From NCBI GenBank assembly GCA_963825845.1, contig CAWGVL010000014.1, positions 1 to 64,000 of the forward strand: 64,000 nt of DNA. Reading direction: 5' to 3'. The number at the start of each line of letters is the position of its first letter. The first letter of the stretch is position 1. The position numbers and the translations under genes are program-made. This stretch comes from DASQDN01 sp963825845 (lineage in GTDB: Bacteria > Acidobacteriota > Terriglobia > Bryobacterales > Bryobacteraceae). Of the stretch, positions 1 through 8,677 are shown in pieces. Under the pieces are notes generated by a model, which ran no database searches, was not told the origin of the DNA, and saw nothing but the letters and a program-made list of their open reading frames with translations.

Positions 1-560
1 TACATCTCGAGCGGCCATTGTTTGCTTCCCCAACCCGCGAGCGGATTGGCCAGGATGAAGTCGCCTGGCGGAAGCGTGCCCTCCGGCCGGCCTTCCGGGA
101 TGAAAAATGATCGTGCAACCGCAGTGGCGCCGGAACCTGCCGCGATCTCTTTGTATTGATCCACGACATGTGTGGCCGCAGTCTTGATGGCGCCTGAATA
201 AAAGAGCGCAGCCAGAGGTTCTCGCGCCTGCGATCGATCGAAGCCAAAAATTCGTTCCGGCCGGGCAAATGATGCGGTCAGGGCCGATTTCAGCAGTCCC
301 TGAAAATCGATAGCAGTTTGGAACGCGCCGGCACGCAATCGACGGCGCAGCGCGAGCATGTTGGATAGCGTCCTTTTCCCGACAGCGATCACCTCATCAA
401 CAAACGGGTTGCCTTCGAGCAGCGGCATCCATCTTTCCTCCACCGCCCATGCAAGGTGAGACTGAGGGAAGCTCTGCTTAACGCTCGCCACGGCCGGCAA
501 CGTATGGATAATATCGCCCATGGCTCCGAGCCTCACGACGAGAATGCGCGCCTGACTCAT
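1..560 (-). CDS. ADP-heptose:LPS heptosyltransferase (GT9), 3' part cut by window edge
   Basis: The reading frame is open from ATG 560 to the window edge, so only about the first 186 residues are present. It begins MSQARILVVRLGAMGDIIHT, the classic start of glycosyltransferase family 9 with its glycine-rich acceptor loop, and later reads NPLAGWGSKQWP, a conserved GT9 segment of the WaaC type. Family members transfer heptose from ADP-heptose to the LPS inner core at the cytoplasmic face of the inner membrane. The ATG overlaps the stop of the upstream nucleotidyltransferase (ATGA), which fixes the start and indicates translational coupling. WaaC rather than WaaF is an inference from the N-terminus and the GW-SKQWP stretch. 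Confidence 0.85.
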   Translation of the reverse strand, partial: MSQARILVVRLGAMGDIIHTLPAVASVKQSFPQSHLAWAVEERWMPLLEGNPFVDEVIAVGKRTLSNMLALRRRLRAGAFQTAIDFQGLLKSALTASFARPERIFGFDRSQAREPLAALFYSGAIKTAATHVVDQYKEIAAGSGATAVARSFFIPEGRPEGTLPPGDFILANPLAGWGSKQWPLEM

Positions 561-943
561 TTGGTGTTGTGCCTGGCCAGAACGTGCCGTGCGAAGACTT
601 GCCCGCGACGAGCATCGGACTCCCGCTCGTCGATCGCATCAGGAATCTCAGGAATATTTTCGCCCGCCGCGATCACATACGCAACGCAATCCAAGGCTGC
701 GACGAGTTCCGCCCTGGCTGCAAGCGGAAGAATAGGTTCGGCTGGATCAGCAACGATCACCCCTATGTGCTCACCACGCCTGCAAACCTCCTTTAACCGG
801 CGGATATGCCCCGAATGAAGAGGGTCGAAATACCCGACAACCACCTTCAAGAACGACGCGTCTTCCGGCACGGCGTCTACGATCTTGCTCCGAGTATCCA
901 AGCTATGGATCTTATCCCGAACCTGCGATTGATGACTTAACAC
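557..943 (-). CDS. RfaE/TagD-like nucleotidyltransferase-fold protein
   Basis: A short 128-residue protein with the signature VVGYFDPLHSGHIRRL around residues 35-50: the HxGH nucleotide-binding motif of the cytidylyltransferase/adenylyltransferase superfamily. It lacks the C-terminal ISSTxIR-type motif of full enzymes and ends in a charged tail, so the substrate is unclear. A separate, more typical heptose-1-phosphate adenylyltransferase lies at 19947-20420. Position between rpiB and a GT9 heptosyltransferase suggests a sugar-nucleotide role in envelope synthesis, which is inference. The start is GTG 943, overlapping the end of rpiB by 7 bases; an internal start is possible because the first 30 residues are not family-like. 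Confidence 0.7.
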   Translation of the reverse strand: MLSHQSQVRDKIHSLDTRSKIVDAVPEDASFLKVVVGYFDPLHSGHIRRLKEVCRRGEHIGVIVADPAEPILPLAARAELVAALDCVAYVIAAGENIPEIPDAIDERESDARRGQVFARHVLARHNTK

Positions 944-1395
944 CTCTCGTCAAGTACCTTTACTTTGTCCAGCCTGCGGATATGCCGGGTATCACCGCTA
1001 AACGTCGCTCCTAGGAATGTTTTCACCAGGTCCTCAGCCAATGCCGGCCCGATCGTCCGTGATCCCAACACCAGGATGTTCATGTCATCGTGTTCGACGC
1101 CCTGGTGTGCGGAATACGTGTCGTGACACAGACCGGCCCTCGCGCCCTTCACTTTGTTCGCCGCGATAGACGCGCCTACTCCGCTGCCGCAGATAAGGAC
1201 GGCGCGTTCAACCGAGGCCTCTGCCACGGCCCTCGCCGCAAGAGCGGCGAAGTCAGGATAGTCATCGTGCGGATCGAATACATGCGCGCCGAGATCAACC
1301 ACCTCATGCCCAAGTTCTCGAATATTTTTGCCGAGTTCGTTCTTGAACTCGAAGCCAGCGTGATCCGCCGCGATTGCTACCCGCACGCTTCTCAT
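937..1395 (-). CDS. rpiB: Ribose-5-phosphate isomerase B (RpiB/LacAB family)
   Basis: Interconverts ribose 5-phosphate and ribulose 5-phosphate in the non-oxidative pentose phosphate pathway. The N-terminus RVAIAADHAGFEFK, the segment DYPDFA and the catalytic-loop motif CGSGVGASIAANKV are diagnostic. The length of about 152 residues is usual. Two ATGs are adjacent (1398 and 1395); 1395 is chosen because the GAGGA Shine-Dalgarno just upstream is 5 bases away from it and only 2 from the other. It is first of a three-gene coupled run with the nucleotidyltransferase and a heptosyltransferase. This makes supply of pentose/sedoheptulose phosphate for LPS heptose a reasonable, unproven, context reading. 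Confidence 0.93.
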   Translation of the reverse strand: MRSVRVAIAADHAGFEFKNELGKNIRELGHEVVDLGAHVFDPHDDYPDFAALAARAVAEASVERAVLICGSGVGASIAANKVKGARAGLCHDTYSAHQGVEHDDMNILVLGSRTIGPALAEDLVKTFLGATFSGDTRHIRRLDKVKVLDERC

Positions 1396-1431
1396 CATAT
1401 TCCTCGTGCGAGATAAACTGTAAGTTCGACC

Positions 1432-1602
1432 ATGGCGCTCAGTAAAGACCTGTTAGAAATCCTTGTGTGCCCGCTCTGTAAGGCTGCTCTTGAAGTCAAA
1501 CCCGACGAAAGCGGCCTGAAATGCACACAATGCAAGCGGGTATACCCCGTCCGCGACGACATTCCAGTCATGTTGATCGACGAGGCGCGTATCGAGGAGT
1601 GA
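1432..1602 (+). CDS. Trm112/YcaR-like zinc-ribbon small protein
   Basis: A 56-residue protein, MALSKDLLEILVCPLCKAAL followed by a CTQC pair and YPVRDDIPVML. The two CxxC knuckles (CPLC and CTQC) and the YPVRDDIPVML ending are the Trm112/UPF0434 (YcaR) family signature. Eukaryotic Trm112 activates methyltransferases; bacterial YcaR-type members sit next to LPS genes (lpxK-ycaR-kdsB in E. coli) and their function is not established. Here too it directly precedes a heptosyltransferase and an MsbA-like exporter. It is divergent from rpiB with only about 36 bases between the start codons, so promoters for both must be in or around that gap. Confidence 0.9.
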   Translation: MALSKDLLEILVCPLCKAALEVKPDESGLKCTQCKRVYPVRDDIPVMLIDEARIEE

Positions 1603-1604
1603 AA

Positions 1605-2507
1605 GTGCTCGACGGGTTGCCGGACAAAGCCCGAGTTGCCGTGATCCGGCTACGCTCGCTGGGCGACTGCGTACTGACCACACCTGCGCTCTCCGTCCTC
1701 AAAAAGAGCCGGCCCGACCTTCAGGTCGGAGTCGCTGTCGAACCGCGTTTCGCTGCAGTGTTCGAAGGCAATCCTGACGTGTCAGTCCTGCTCGATCCCA
1801 CGCCATCCGCGATTTTCCGCTATCGCCCCGACCTGTGCCTGAACCTGCACGGCGGAAGTCGAAGTATGTGGATGACCTTGGCATCGACGTCACGCGCGCG
1901 GGCAGGCTTCGCCCACCACAAAGCATCTTGGATCTATAATCATCCGATTCCCCGCGCCCAGCAGATCCTCGGTGAAGAACGACCCGTGCATACCGCCGAG
2001 CACCTTGCGTCCGCCATCTTCTTTCTAGGAGCTCCGATAGCCGAAATCCCCCGCGCCTCGCTGTTCGTTGATCCCCAACCTCGAAGGGCTCCCTACGCCG
2101 TTATTCACGCAATTGCGGCTACTCCGGCGAAAACATGGCGAGCGGAAGGTTTCAGATCGTTAGCCGAACACCTCCACCGCGAGCATAATCTCGAACCCAT
2201 CTTTATCGCCGGTCCTGGAGAGGATCTTTCGATATTCGGTTCATTTCGTACGATCGCCGGCGCGCCTTTACAAGAAACTAAGTCCCTGCTGCAAGGAGCT
2301 TCGCTGTTCGTCGGGAATGACAGCGGACCTGCTCACATGGCTGCCGCTTTCGGCATCCCCGTCGTCGTCCTTTTCGGGCCATCGGACCCCATCGCATGGG
2401 CTCCGTGGCGGACAGCCAATGAAGTTCTGGTCAATAAAACCGATATTCAACAGATCGCTGCCGAAGATGTGATTCACGCCGTCGACCGTCTGAAGGTGCG
2501 CGCATGA
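1605..2507 (+). CDS. Glycosyltransferase family 9, heptosyltransferase-like
   Basis: The N-terminal half begins VIRLRSLGDCVLTTPALSVL and the C-terminal half carries FVGNDSGPAHMAAAFGIPVV followed by FGPSDP, the donor-binding region of GT9 enzymes that add heptose to the LPS core. Length is about 300 residues. GTG 1605 is preferred because GAGGAG lies 5 bases upstream; GTG 1599, which overlaps the previous stop, is the alternative. Extending further upstream would only read across the Trm112 gene in another frame. It overlaps the next gene by ATGA at 2504. Exact acceptor specificity cannot be read from sequence. Confidence 0.85.
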   Translation: MLDGLPDKARVAVIRLRSLGDCVLTTPALSVLKKSRPDLQVGVAVEPRFAAVFEGNPDVSVLLDPTPSAIFRYRPDLCLNLHGGSRSMWMTLASTSRARAGFAHHKASWIYNHPIPRAQQILGEERPVHTAEHLASAIFFLGAPIAEIPRASLFVDPQPRRAPYAVIHAIAATPAKTWRAEGFRSLAEHLHREHNLEPIFIAGPGEDLSIFGSFRTIAGAPLQETKSLLQGASLFVGNDSGPAHMAAAFGIPVVVLFGPSDPIAWAPWRTANEVLVNKTDIQQIAAEDVIHAVDRLKVRA

Positions 2508-4331
2508 GCGATTTGCGTCGACTCCTCAGGTTCGTGAAGCCCTATTGGTCGCCGCTGATTCTTTCCGTCATCCTCATGGCGATTGCGGGAGCCGCTCACG
2601 CAATGATGGCGGTTCTCATCGGACCCATCTTTGACCGTGTTCTCGATCCATCTTCGCCGGAACGTCCCATTGAACTCATAAAGCTGCCGTTCGCGAATGC
2701 GCCTCTATATCTGCATCAACTCGCTCCGGCATGGATTCACAACGTCAGAAACGTCGTGGCATACGCCATTCTCCTGGTCTTCCTCGTTCGCGGTCTGAGC
2801 GATTATTTCGGCAACTACCTCGTGAACTGGGTCGGTGTCAACTCAGTTACCGACATACGCCAGAAGGTGTTCGACAAGCTGCTCCGGCACGACGCCCAGT
2901 TCTTCGAATCGCATTCGACAGGCCGCATCATGTCCTCTGTGATGAGCGACATCGACAAGATCCAGATCGCCACGTCGAGCATGCTGGCCGACTGGCTCCG
3001 TCAGATCTTCTCGGCGTCCGCTCTGCTGTTTGTGGTCCTGCAGCGCGACTGGCGGCTCGCCATCGGAAGTCTCACGATATTGCCGATCGTACTGGTCCCG
3101 ACCATCCGGATCGGCCGCCGGATTCGGCGCACGACGCGGCATGCCCAGGACAACGCAGCGGAGTTAAACGAGATACTTCAGGAAGCGATCGTCGGTCAAC
3201 AGGTAGTGAAGGCGTTTGGCAGCGAGAAGCACGAATCGTCCCGGTTCCACGCTGCCGCCTGGAAGCTTCGGAACGCCAATCTCCGCTATGTAGCTCAACA
3301 GGCAATCGCCTCTCCGCTGATCGAATTCTTTGGCGCCCTGACAATCGTCGGTCTCTTGATCTATGCGCGCGACCAGATCAAGGCGGGTAATCTCACGATC
3401 GGCGACTTCACGAGCTTTGTCATCGCCCTGCTTATGCTTTATGAGCCAGTGAAGCGCCTGACTGGAATCCACGCGATCTTTCAGCAGGCAATGGGAGCGT
3501 CGCAAAAGGTATTCGAATATCTCGACCTCGAGGCGCGGATTGCCGACAAGCCGAACGCCCAAAGGCTGAATGGTTTTTCTGACACCATCGAGTTCGATGC
3601 AGTTCGATTCCAATACCCGAACTGTGATACGTACGCCCTGGACGGCGTCAGCCTCGCGCGTGAAGGCTCGCGAAGTCGTAGCGCTGGTTGGCCCAAGTGG
3701 AGCGGGCAAAACGACGTTTGCCAATCTCGTTCCGCGGTTTCAGGAAGTAACGTCGGGGTCCATCAGCATCGACGGTAAGGACATTCGCGATCTCACCATC
3801 GAGTCGCTCCGGGCGCAGATCGGCATCGTTTCCCAAGAGACATTCCTGTTCAACGGAACCGTCGTGGATAACCTCAGGTATGGCCGTCCCGATGCGACGT
3901 TCGAAGAAATTCAGGAAGCCGCGCGAAACGCGATGGCAGAAGATTTTATTGCGTGCCTGCCTCAGGCGTACGATACCGTCATCGGAGAAAGAGGAACCAA
4001 GCTCAGCGGAGGCCAACGCCAGCGCCTTGCCATTGCGCGGGCCCTGCTGAAAAACGCGCCCATCCTGATCCTCGATGAGGCCACTTCCCACCTCGACACC
4101 GAATCGGAAATGCTCGTACAGCGAGCGCTGAGTAACCTGATCGAACACCGAACGGTCATCGTCATCGCACACCGGCTGTCCACCATTCGCCGCGCTGACA
4201 AGATTGTAGTTTTGGACCGCGGACGAATTTCAGAGATCGGTACGCATGAGGATCTGGTCAATCAGGGCGGCATATATCAGCGGCTGCACGAATTGCAATT
4301 CCTCGAACCGGACCCGGTGGTGAATCCATGA
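2504..4331 (+). CDS. msbA: MsbA-like lipid A/multidrug ABC exporter (one frameshift)
   Basis: Homodimeric half-transporter: six-helix ABC membrane domain (residues about 1-330) fused to an ATPase domain. Seen: ESHSTGRIMSSVMSDIDKI in the membrane domain, Walker A GPSGAGKTT, signature LSGGQRQRLAIARALL, Walker B ILILDEATSHLD and switch-histidine IAHRLSTI. The protein is in one frame to about 3655 (DGVSL) and in another from about 3660 (RVKAREVVALVG); one surplus base in the alternating CG stretch CTCGCGCGTG restores a perfect domain junction, so this is probably a sequence error. The family flips lipid A-core or exports lipophilic drugs; overlap with a heptosyltransferase supports the LPS role. 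Confidence 0.88.
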
Positions 4332-5224
4332 GTATTCGTTCTATGACGGGCTTCGCGCGTGTTCGCGGCGCGATTGAAGCAGTCGAGGTAACGGTCAGCG
4401 TCAAGGCCGTGAATCACCGCGGGCTCGACCTTCATTTCTATACCGGCTCCGAACTGGATGCGTTCGAATCGGCGATGCGCTCCACCATCAAGAAGCACGT
4501 AGGTCGCGGTCACATTGACATTCGGGTACAACTGGCTTCGTCCTCTGGCGGAAGCGGCCTCTACCTCGACAAGGGCCGACTGGAGGCCTATATCGCGGCT
4601 TACAGGGAAGCCTCGTCGCACTATGGCATCGCTGAACCCGCTGATCTCAACACTGCGTTCCGCATTCCGGGCGTTCTGAGCGAGGCGGCCGGTTTCGAAT
4701 TGCCCCCTTCCTTTGAAGCGCCCTTCCTCGCTCTTCTCGAGAATGCTCTTACGACGCTGAACGTGTTTCGAGCACGGGAAGGCGCCGAACTCGTTCAGGT
4801 GATGCTTGAACGCAACCGGGCGATCGCACAAGCGGCTGAGCAGATCGAGAGCATCCGCGGTAGCGCGACGGCTGCTTTTCAGACACGACTGAAGGACCGG
4901 CTGACCGAACTGCTGGCCGGCGCCAACTTGGATCCTCAGCGCTTGGCGCAGGAAGCCGCGATGCTCGCCGACCGGAGTGACATCGGTGAGGAGATCAGCC
5001 GCCTGAAGATCCACTGCAGGCAGGTGGAGGAACTGCTTACGGGCGACACGGCTGAGGTCGGCAAAAAGCTGGATTTTCTCCTACAGGAGATGAATCGCGA
5101 AACCAACACCATGCTTTCCAAAACCTCGGGTATCGGCGAAGTAGGGCTCGGCATTACGGAACTCGCGCTGGGAGCCAAGGCCGATATCGAAAAGATAAGG
5201 GAGCAAACACTCAATCTCGAATGA
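4328..5224 (+). CDS. yicC: YicC/YloC family endoribonuclease
   Basis: Starts MSIRSMTGFARVRG, the invariant YicC opening, with N-terminal YicC domain and C-terminal DUF1732 region ending ALGAKADIEKIREQTLNLE. This is the standard terminal motif (VEKIREQVQNIE in E. coli). At 298 residues it is full length. E. coli YicC is an endoribonuclease acting on RNA including RyhB. The gene overlaps both neighbours (ATGA with the exporter, ATGA with gmk); the yicC-gmk-rpoZ order is a widely conserved arrangement, so it belongs to the housekeeping operon. Confidence 0.95.
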   Translation: MSIRSMTGFARVRGAIEAVEVTVSVKAVNHRGLDLHFYTGSELDAFESAMRSTIKKHVGRGHIDIRVQLASSSGGSGLYLDKGRLEAYIAAYREASSHYGIAEPADLNTAFRIPGVLSEAAGFELPPSFEAPFLALLENALTTLNVFRAREGAELVQVMLERNRAIAQAAEQIESIRGSATAAFQTRLKDRLTELLAGANLDPQRLAQEAAMLADRSDIGEEISRLKIHCRQVEELLTGDTAEVGKKLDFLLQEMNRETNTMLSKTSGIGEVGLGITELALGAKADIEKIREQTLNLE

Positions 5225-5826
5225 CAAACGTCTTTATCGTTTCAGCTCCATCCGGGTCGGGCAAATCGACGTTGGTGAGTTGGCTGCTGCAGCGTGACCC
5301 TAAGCTTTTGTTTTCAGTATCTTATACCACCCGATGCCCCCGTGGCGCCGAGGTCCCGGGAGCGAGTTACCATTTCATTACTCGGGACGCCTTCGAGGAC
5401 CGGATTGCAAAAGGCGAGTTCCTTGAATGGGCCGAGGTTTTCGGCAATTACTACGGGACGCACCGCAGTATCGTGGACCGCGCCGTCGCCGAGGATCGGG
5501 ATGTCGTACTCGACATCGACGTTCAGGGTGCGCGACAATTAAAGGAAGCGATCCCGGACGCTGTAAGTATCTTCATACTTGCTCCGTCTCGGGAGATCCT
5601 GGAACAACGCCTGAGAAGCCGGTCGGAAGACGACGAGGCTGTCATTCAGAAGCGGCTCAAGAAGGCCGCCGAGGAGATCAGGAATTACACCAGTTACGAC
5701 TACGTCCTGGTGAATGACGATCTTTCGCGGTCGACCGAGACGCTTTCGGCGATCGTGGCAGCCGAGCGAGTGCGCCGTATCCGTGTCGAGCCGGTAGTCC
5801 GGTCGATTCTGGCGAGTTTCGAATAG
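5221..5826 (+). CDS. gmk: Guanylate kinase
   Basis: Catalyses GMP + ATP to GDP + ADP. P-loop near the N-terminus (SAPSGSGKSTLVSWLL), then SYTTRCPRGAEVPGASYHF, the GMP-binding region, and GEFLEWAEVFGNYYGT are all typical. The length of 201 residues matches the family. The start ATG overlaps the yicC stop. Followed after 15 bases by rpoZ, which has its own purine-rich ribosome site. Confidence 0.97.
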   Translation: MTNVFIVSAPSGSGKSTLVSWLLQRDPKLLFSVSYTTRCPRGAEVPGASYHFITRDAFEDRIAKGEFLEWAEVFGNYYGTHRSIVDRAVAEDRDVVLDIDVQGARQLKEAIPDAVSIFILAPSREILEQRLRSRSEDDEAVIQKRLKKAAEEIRNYTSYDYVLVNDDLSRSTETLSAIVAAERVRRIRVEPVVRSILASFE

Positions 5827-5841
5827 CAGAGGTTAAAGCAG

Positions 5842-6075
5842 ATGAACACGAGAAGCGCGATCAACATCATCCCGGACGATTTCGAGCAGAGCACCTACCG
5901 CTTCATCATCGTGGCCGCCAAGCGCGCCCGCCAGTTGCAGAACGGAGCCCGCTCCTTCCTTCCAAGCACCTCCAAGAAGCCGACTGTGGCGTCAATGGAA
6001 GAGGTCCGGCGCGGACTCGTGAAGTACGAGGATTCGGCTCGCGACGGAGTGTTGGAGCCGGTCGAAACGGAATAA
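5842..6075 (+). CDS. rpoZ: RNA polymerase omega subunit
   Basis: A 77-residue protein with the omega core FRFIIVAAKRARQLQ-type segment (here YRFIIVAAKRARQLQNGA), followed by the conserved block KPTVASMEEVRRGLVKYE. Omega assists assembly of the beta-prime subunit and, in many bacteria, contributes to ppGpp binding. Placement directly after gmk is the canonical bacterial order. The ATG at 5842 is preceded by GAGG about 9 bases upstream. Confidence 0.95.
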   Translation: MNTRSAINIIPDDFEQSTYRFIIVAAKRARQLQNGARSFLPSTSKKPTVASMEEVRRGLVKYEDSARDGVLEPVETE

Positions 6076-6085
6076 GGCTGCAAAG

Positions 6086-7321
6086 ATGAAAGTCGCGCTC
6101 GGCGTCGGCGGCGGTATTGCTGCGTACAAGGCTGCCGAACTGGCCCGCGCCCTCGGCGAGCGTGGCTGCGCGGTAGAGGTCGTAATGACCGATGCCGCTC
6201 GGGAATTCATTCAACCGCTAACCTTCGCTTCGCTCACCGGACGTAAGGTAATTACTGGTCTCTGGGCAGGCCAGGATGGTTCGGGAGAGAGTGTTCTCGG
6301 CAGCGCAGTTGAACACATCCGGGTCGCGCAGGACAACGAAATGCTCGTTGTCGCCCCCGCTACCGCCAACCTCATCGCCAGCTTCGCTCACGGCATCGCA
6401 AACGATTTCCTGACAACTCTGTACCTGGCCTTCACCGGCACGGTTGTGCTTGCGCCGGCCATGAACACAAATATGTGGCAGCATCCGGCAACACAGGAAA
6501 ATGTCCGGAAACTGCGTGAGCGTGGACACCTGATTGTGGAACCCGACGAGGGGCTGCTGGCGTGCGGAGTCGTAGGTCCCGGGCGGCTCGCCGAGCCGGA
6601 GCGCATCGCCGACGCAGTCATCGCCGCCGGCAACGCTAAGCCTCTTAGGAGTGACCTCTCTGGGGAGACGGTCGTTATCACGGCCGGTCCGACTCAGGAG
6701 CCGCTGGACCCCGTTCGGTACATCTCAAATCGATCCAGCGGCAAGATGGGTTACGCCTTGGCGGAAGCTGCGGCGGCGCGCGGCGCGAATGTGGTTCTGG
6801 TCTCGGGACCAGTGACATTGCCGGAACCGGAAGGCGTTCGGGTCATCCAGGTCGAAACCGCCCGGCAGATGCGCACCGCAGTCCTAGAGAATCTGGATGC
6901 CGCCACGATCATCATCAAGGCGGCTGCCGTCGCGGACTATCATGTCGCGGAGATCCCGAAACAGAAGATGAAAAAGACAGCCACACGCCTGTCGCTGGAA
7001 CTCGACCCGACACCGGATATCCTCGCCGAAATCGGGCACAAAAAGGGCGACCGGCTGCTGATCGGATTCGCCGCCGAAACACAGAATCTAATTGAAGAAG
7101 CGCGCCGGAAGCTGAAGACGAAGAATTGCGACATGGTAGTCGGCAACATCGTCAGCCGGGACGACATCGGATTCGGGTCGGATGACAACGAAGTCGTCCT
7201 GGTTCTCCGCACCGGGGAAGCCGTGCCCGTTCCTCGCGCCTCCAAACGCGAGGTTGCCGACGCCATTCTGGACCGGGCGCAACTTCTGCGCCTGGCCCTG
7301 CACAGCCAAGCCGCTCCATGA
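6086..7321 (+). CDS. coaBC: Bifunctional phosphopantothenoylcysteine decarboxylase/synthetase
   Basis: Two steps of coenzyme A synthesis in one 411-residue protein. The N-terminal flavin domain (CoaC, about residues 1-185) has LGVGGGIAAYKAAELARAL and the PAMNTNMW substrate loop. The C-terminal synthetase domain (CoaB) has VITAGPTQEPLDPVRYISN, SSGKMGYALAEAA and the KAAAVADY motif. Full length and undamaged. It starts 10 bases after rpoZ and overlaps the udg start (ATGA at 7318). Confidence 0.96.
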   Translation: MKVALGVGGGIAAYKAAELARALGERGCAVEVVMTDAAREFIQPLTFASLTGRKVITGLWAGQDGSGESVLGSAVEHIRVAQDNEMLVVAPATANLIASFAHGIANDFLTTLYLAFTGTVVLAPAMNTNMWQHPATQENVRKLRERGHLIVEPDEGLLACGVVGPGRLAEPERIADAVIAAGNAKPLRSDLSGETVVITAGPTQEPLDPVRYISNRSSGKMGYALAEAAAARGANVVLVSGPVTLPEPEGVRVIQVETARQMRTAVLENLDAATIIIKAAAVADYHVAEIPKQKMKKTATRLSLELDPTPDILAEIGHKKGDRLLIGFAAETQNLIEEARRKLKTKNCDMVVGNIVSRDDIGFGSDDNEVVLVLRTGEAVPVPRASKREVADAILDRAQLLRLALHSQAAP

Positions 7322-8052
7322 ATCCCGAACAGCTTAAGCAGTACCTGGAGTTTTACAGGGACCTGGGTGTGAAAGAACTCTATCGCGTCTCGAGCCAGCA
7401 AGCACAGGCGGCGGCCACGGCGCCCGCCCCCGTTGCAGAACCCGACATTCCAATCGAGTTGCCACCGCTCCTTCCGGTGAATGACACTCTCGAAGCGATT
7501 CGTCTCGACATCGGCGAGTGCAAGCGCTGCCGCCTCTGTGAGAAGAGGAACAAGATTGTCTTCGGAGTTGGCGATGAAAACGCCAGACTCGTGTTCGTTG
7601 GGGAAGGCCCCGGCGCCGATGAAGACGCCCAGGGAATCCCGTTCGTCGGACGGGCCGGGCAGTTGCTTACCCAGATGATCGAGAACACCGCCAGCAAGGA
7701 AGGCATCCCGCTAAAGCGCGAGAACGTGTACATCTGCAACGTCGTCAAATGCCGTCCGCCGGAGAACCGCACCCCGCAGCCGGACGAGATGGAGATCTGC
7801 GGACAGTTCCTCTTCCGCCAACTCTCCGTGATTCGTCCCAAGGCAATCTGCGCGCTCGGTTCGACCGCGGCCAAAGCGGTCCTGGGCACGAAGGACGGTG
7901 TGACACGGCTCCGTGGGAACTGGCACAAGTGGTGCGACATTCCTGTCATGGTCACGTATCATCCCTCTTATCTGCTGCGGCCTTACAACCAGAACGCGAA
8001 GCGAGAAGCCTGGGAAGACCTCAAGAAGGTGTTGCACTACGTCTATGACTGA
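7318..8052 (+). CDS. Family 4-type iron-sulfur uracil-DNA glycosylase
   Basis: Removes uracil from DNA. The catalytic core starts about residue 60: ECKRCRLCEKRNKIVFGVG, then GEGPGADEDAQGIPFVGRAG, NVVKCRPPENRTPQPDE and the C-terminal TYHPSYLL. The cysteines of the CKRC segment and of KCRP are those that ligate a 4Fe-4S cluster in family 4 enzymes. A 60-residue alanine/proline-rich N-terminal extension precedes it, as in many bacterial members that resemble the phage SPO1 polymerase N-terminus. Coupled by overlap to coaBC and tmk. Confidence 0.92.
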   Translation: MNPEQLKQYLEFYRDLGVKELYRVSSQQAQAAATAPAPVAEPDIPIELPPLLPVNDTLEAIRLDIGECKRCRLCEKRNKIVFGVGDENARLVFVGEGPGADEDAQGIPFVGRAGQLLTQMIENTASKEGIPLKRENVYICNVVKCRPPENRTPQPDEMEICGQFLFRQLSVIRPKAICALGSTAAKAVLGTKDGVTRLRGNWHKWCDIPVMVTYHPSYLLRPYNQNAKREAWEDLKKVLHYVYD

Positions 8053-8677
8053 GCGTCCCGGGACCTTCATCACTTTCGAAGGCCCGGACGGCTCTGGCAA
8101 AACGACGCAGATGCGGATCCTCGCCGACCGGCTGAGGGGCCGTGGCCGCGAAGTGGTCGAGACGCAGGAACCCGGTGGTACGAACATCGGGCTTCAGATA
8201 CGGTCCATTCTTCTCAATGCAGAGAATCGGAACCTTTGTCCGGTCGCTGAGATGCTGCTCTATTTCGCCGCAAGAGCCCAGAACTTCGATGAACGGATTC
8301 TGCCGGCTTGGGAGCGCGGCGCCGTCGTCCTGAGCGATCGCTTCACGGATTCCACGCTGGCGTATCAGGGTGGCGGCCGCGAACTCGGCCCGGATGTCGT
8401 TATGCAACTCCACAACATCGCCTGTCATGGCCTGCAGCCCGACCTGACCGTCTGCATCGATGTCGATGCGGAGACCGGACTGAAGCGCGCGAAGGCGCGA
8501 AACGAAGCCAAAGTGGATCGGATGGAGGAACAGGCCGTAGAATTCCACCAGCGGGTCCGCGAAATCTACTTGGATCTTGCACGTCAGTATCCGGAGCGTG
8601 TCAAGGTTGTCGATGGCCGGGGAGCCGTCGAGGCGGTAGCTGAACGCGTTTGGGAGGTCGTCAAGGATCGTGTTTGA
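8045..8677 (+). CDS. tmk: Thymidylate kinase
   Basis: Phosphorylates dTMP to dTDP. Begins MTERPGTFITFEGPDGSGKT with P-loop GPDGSGKTT. LID/substrate motifs follow: QEPGGTNIG, and DRFTDSTLAYQGGGR, which contains the DRY/F-type dTMP-binding arginine. About 210 residues. The open frame extends upstream through udg, but ATG 8045 is chosen because the protein starts there in all family members and it overlaps the udg stop by 8 bases. tmk-holB adjacency is a common bacterial arrangement. Confidence 0.95.
   Translation: MTERPGTFITFEGPDGSGKTTQMRILADRLRGRGREVVETQEPGGTNIGLQIRSILLNAENRNLCPVAEMLLYFAARAQNFDERILPAWERGAVVLSDRFTDSTLAYQGGGRELGPDVVMQLHNIACHGLQPDLTVCIDVDAETGLKRAKARNEAKVDRMEEQAVEFHQRVREIYLDLARQYPERVKVVDGRGAVEAVAERVWEVVKDRV

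Noticed and set aside
1521..1604. N-terminal extension of the heptosyltransferase from 1521
   Set aside because: This stretch encodes the zinc-ribbon Trm112-like protein in another frame; GT9 proteins begin at the VIRLRSLGD block.
3570..3780. Programmed ribosomal frameshift in the MsbA-like exporter
   Set aside because: No slippery heptamer or downstream structure is visible, and many unrelated genes in the window have similar one-base breaks, so error is simpler.
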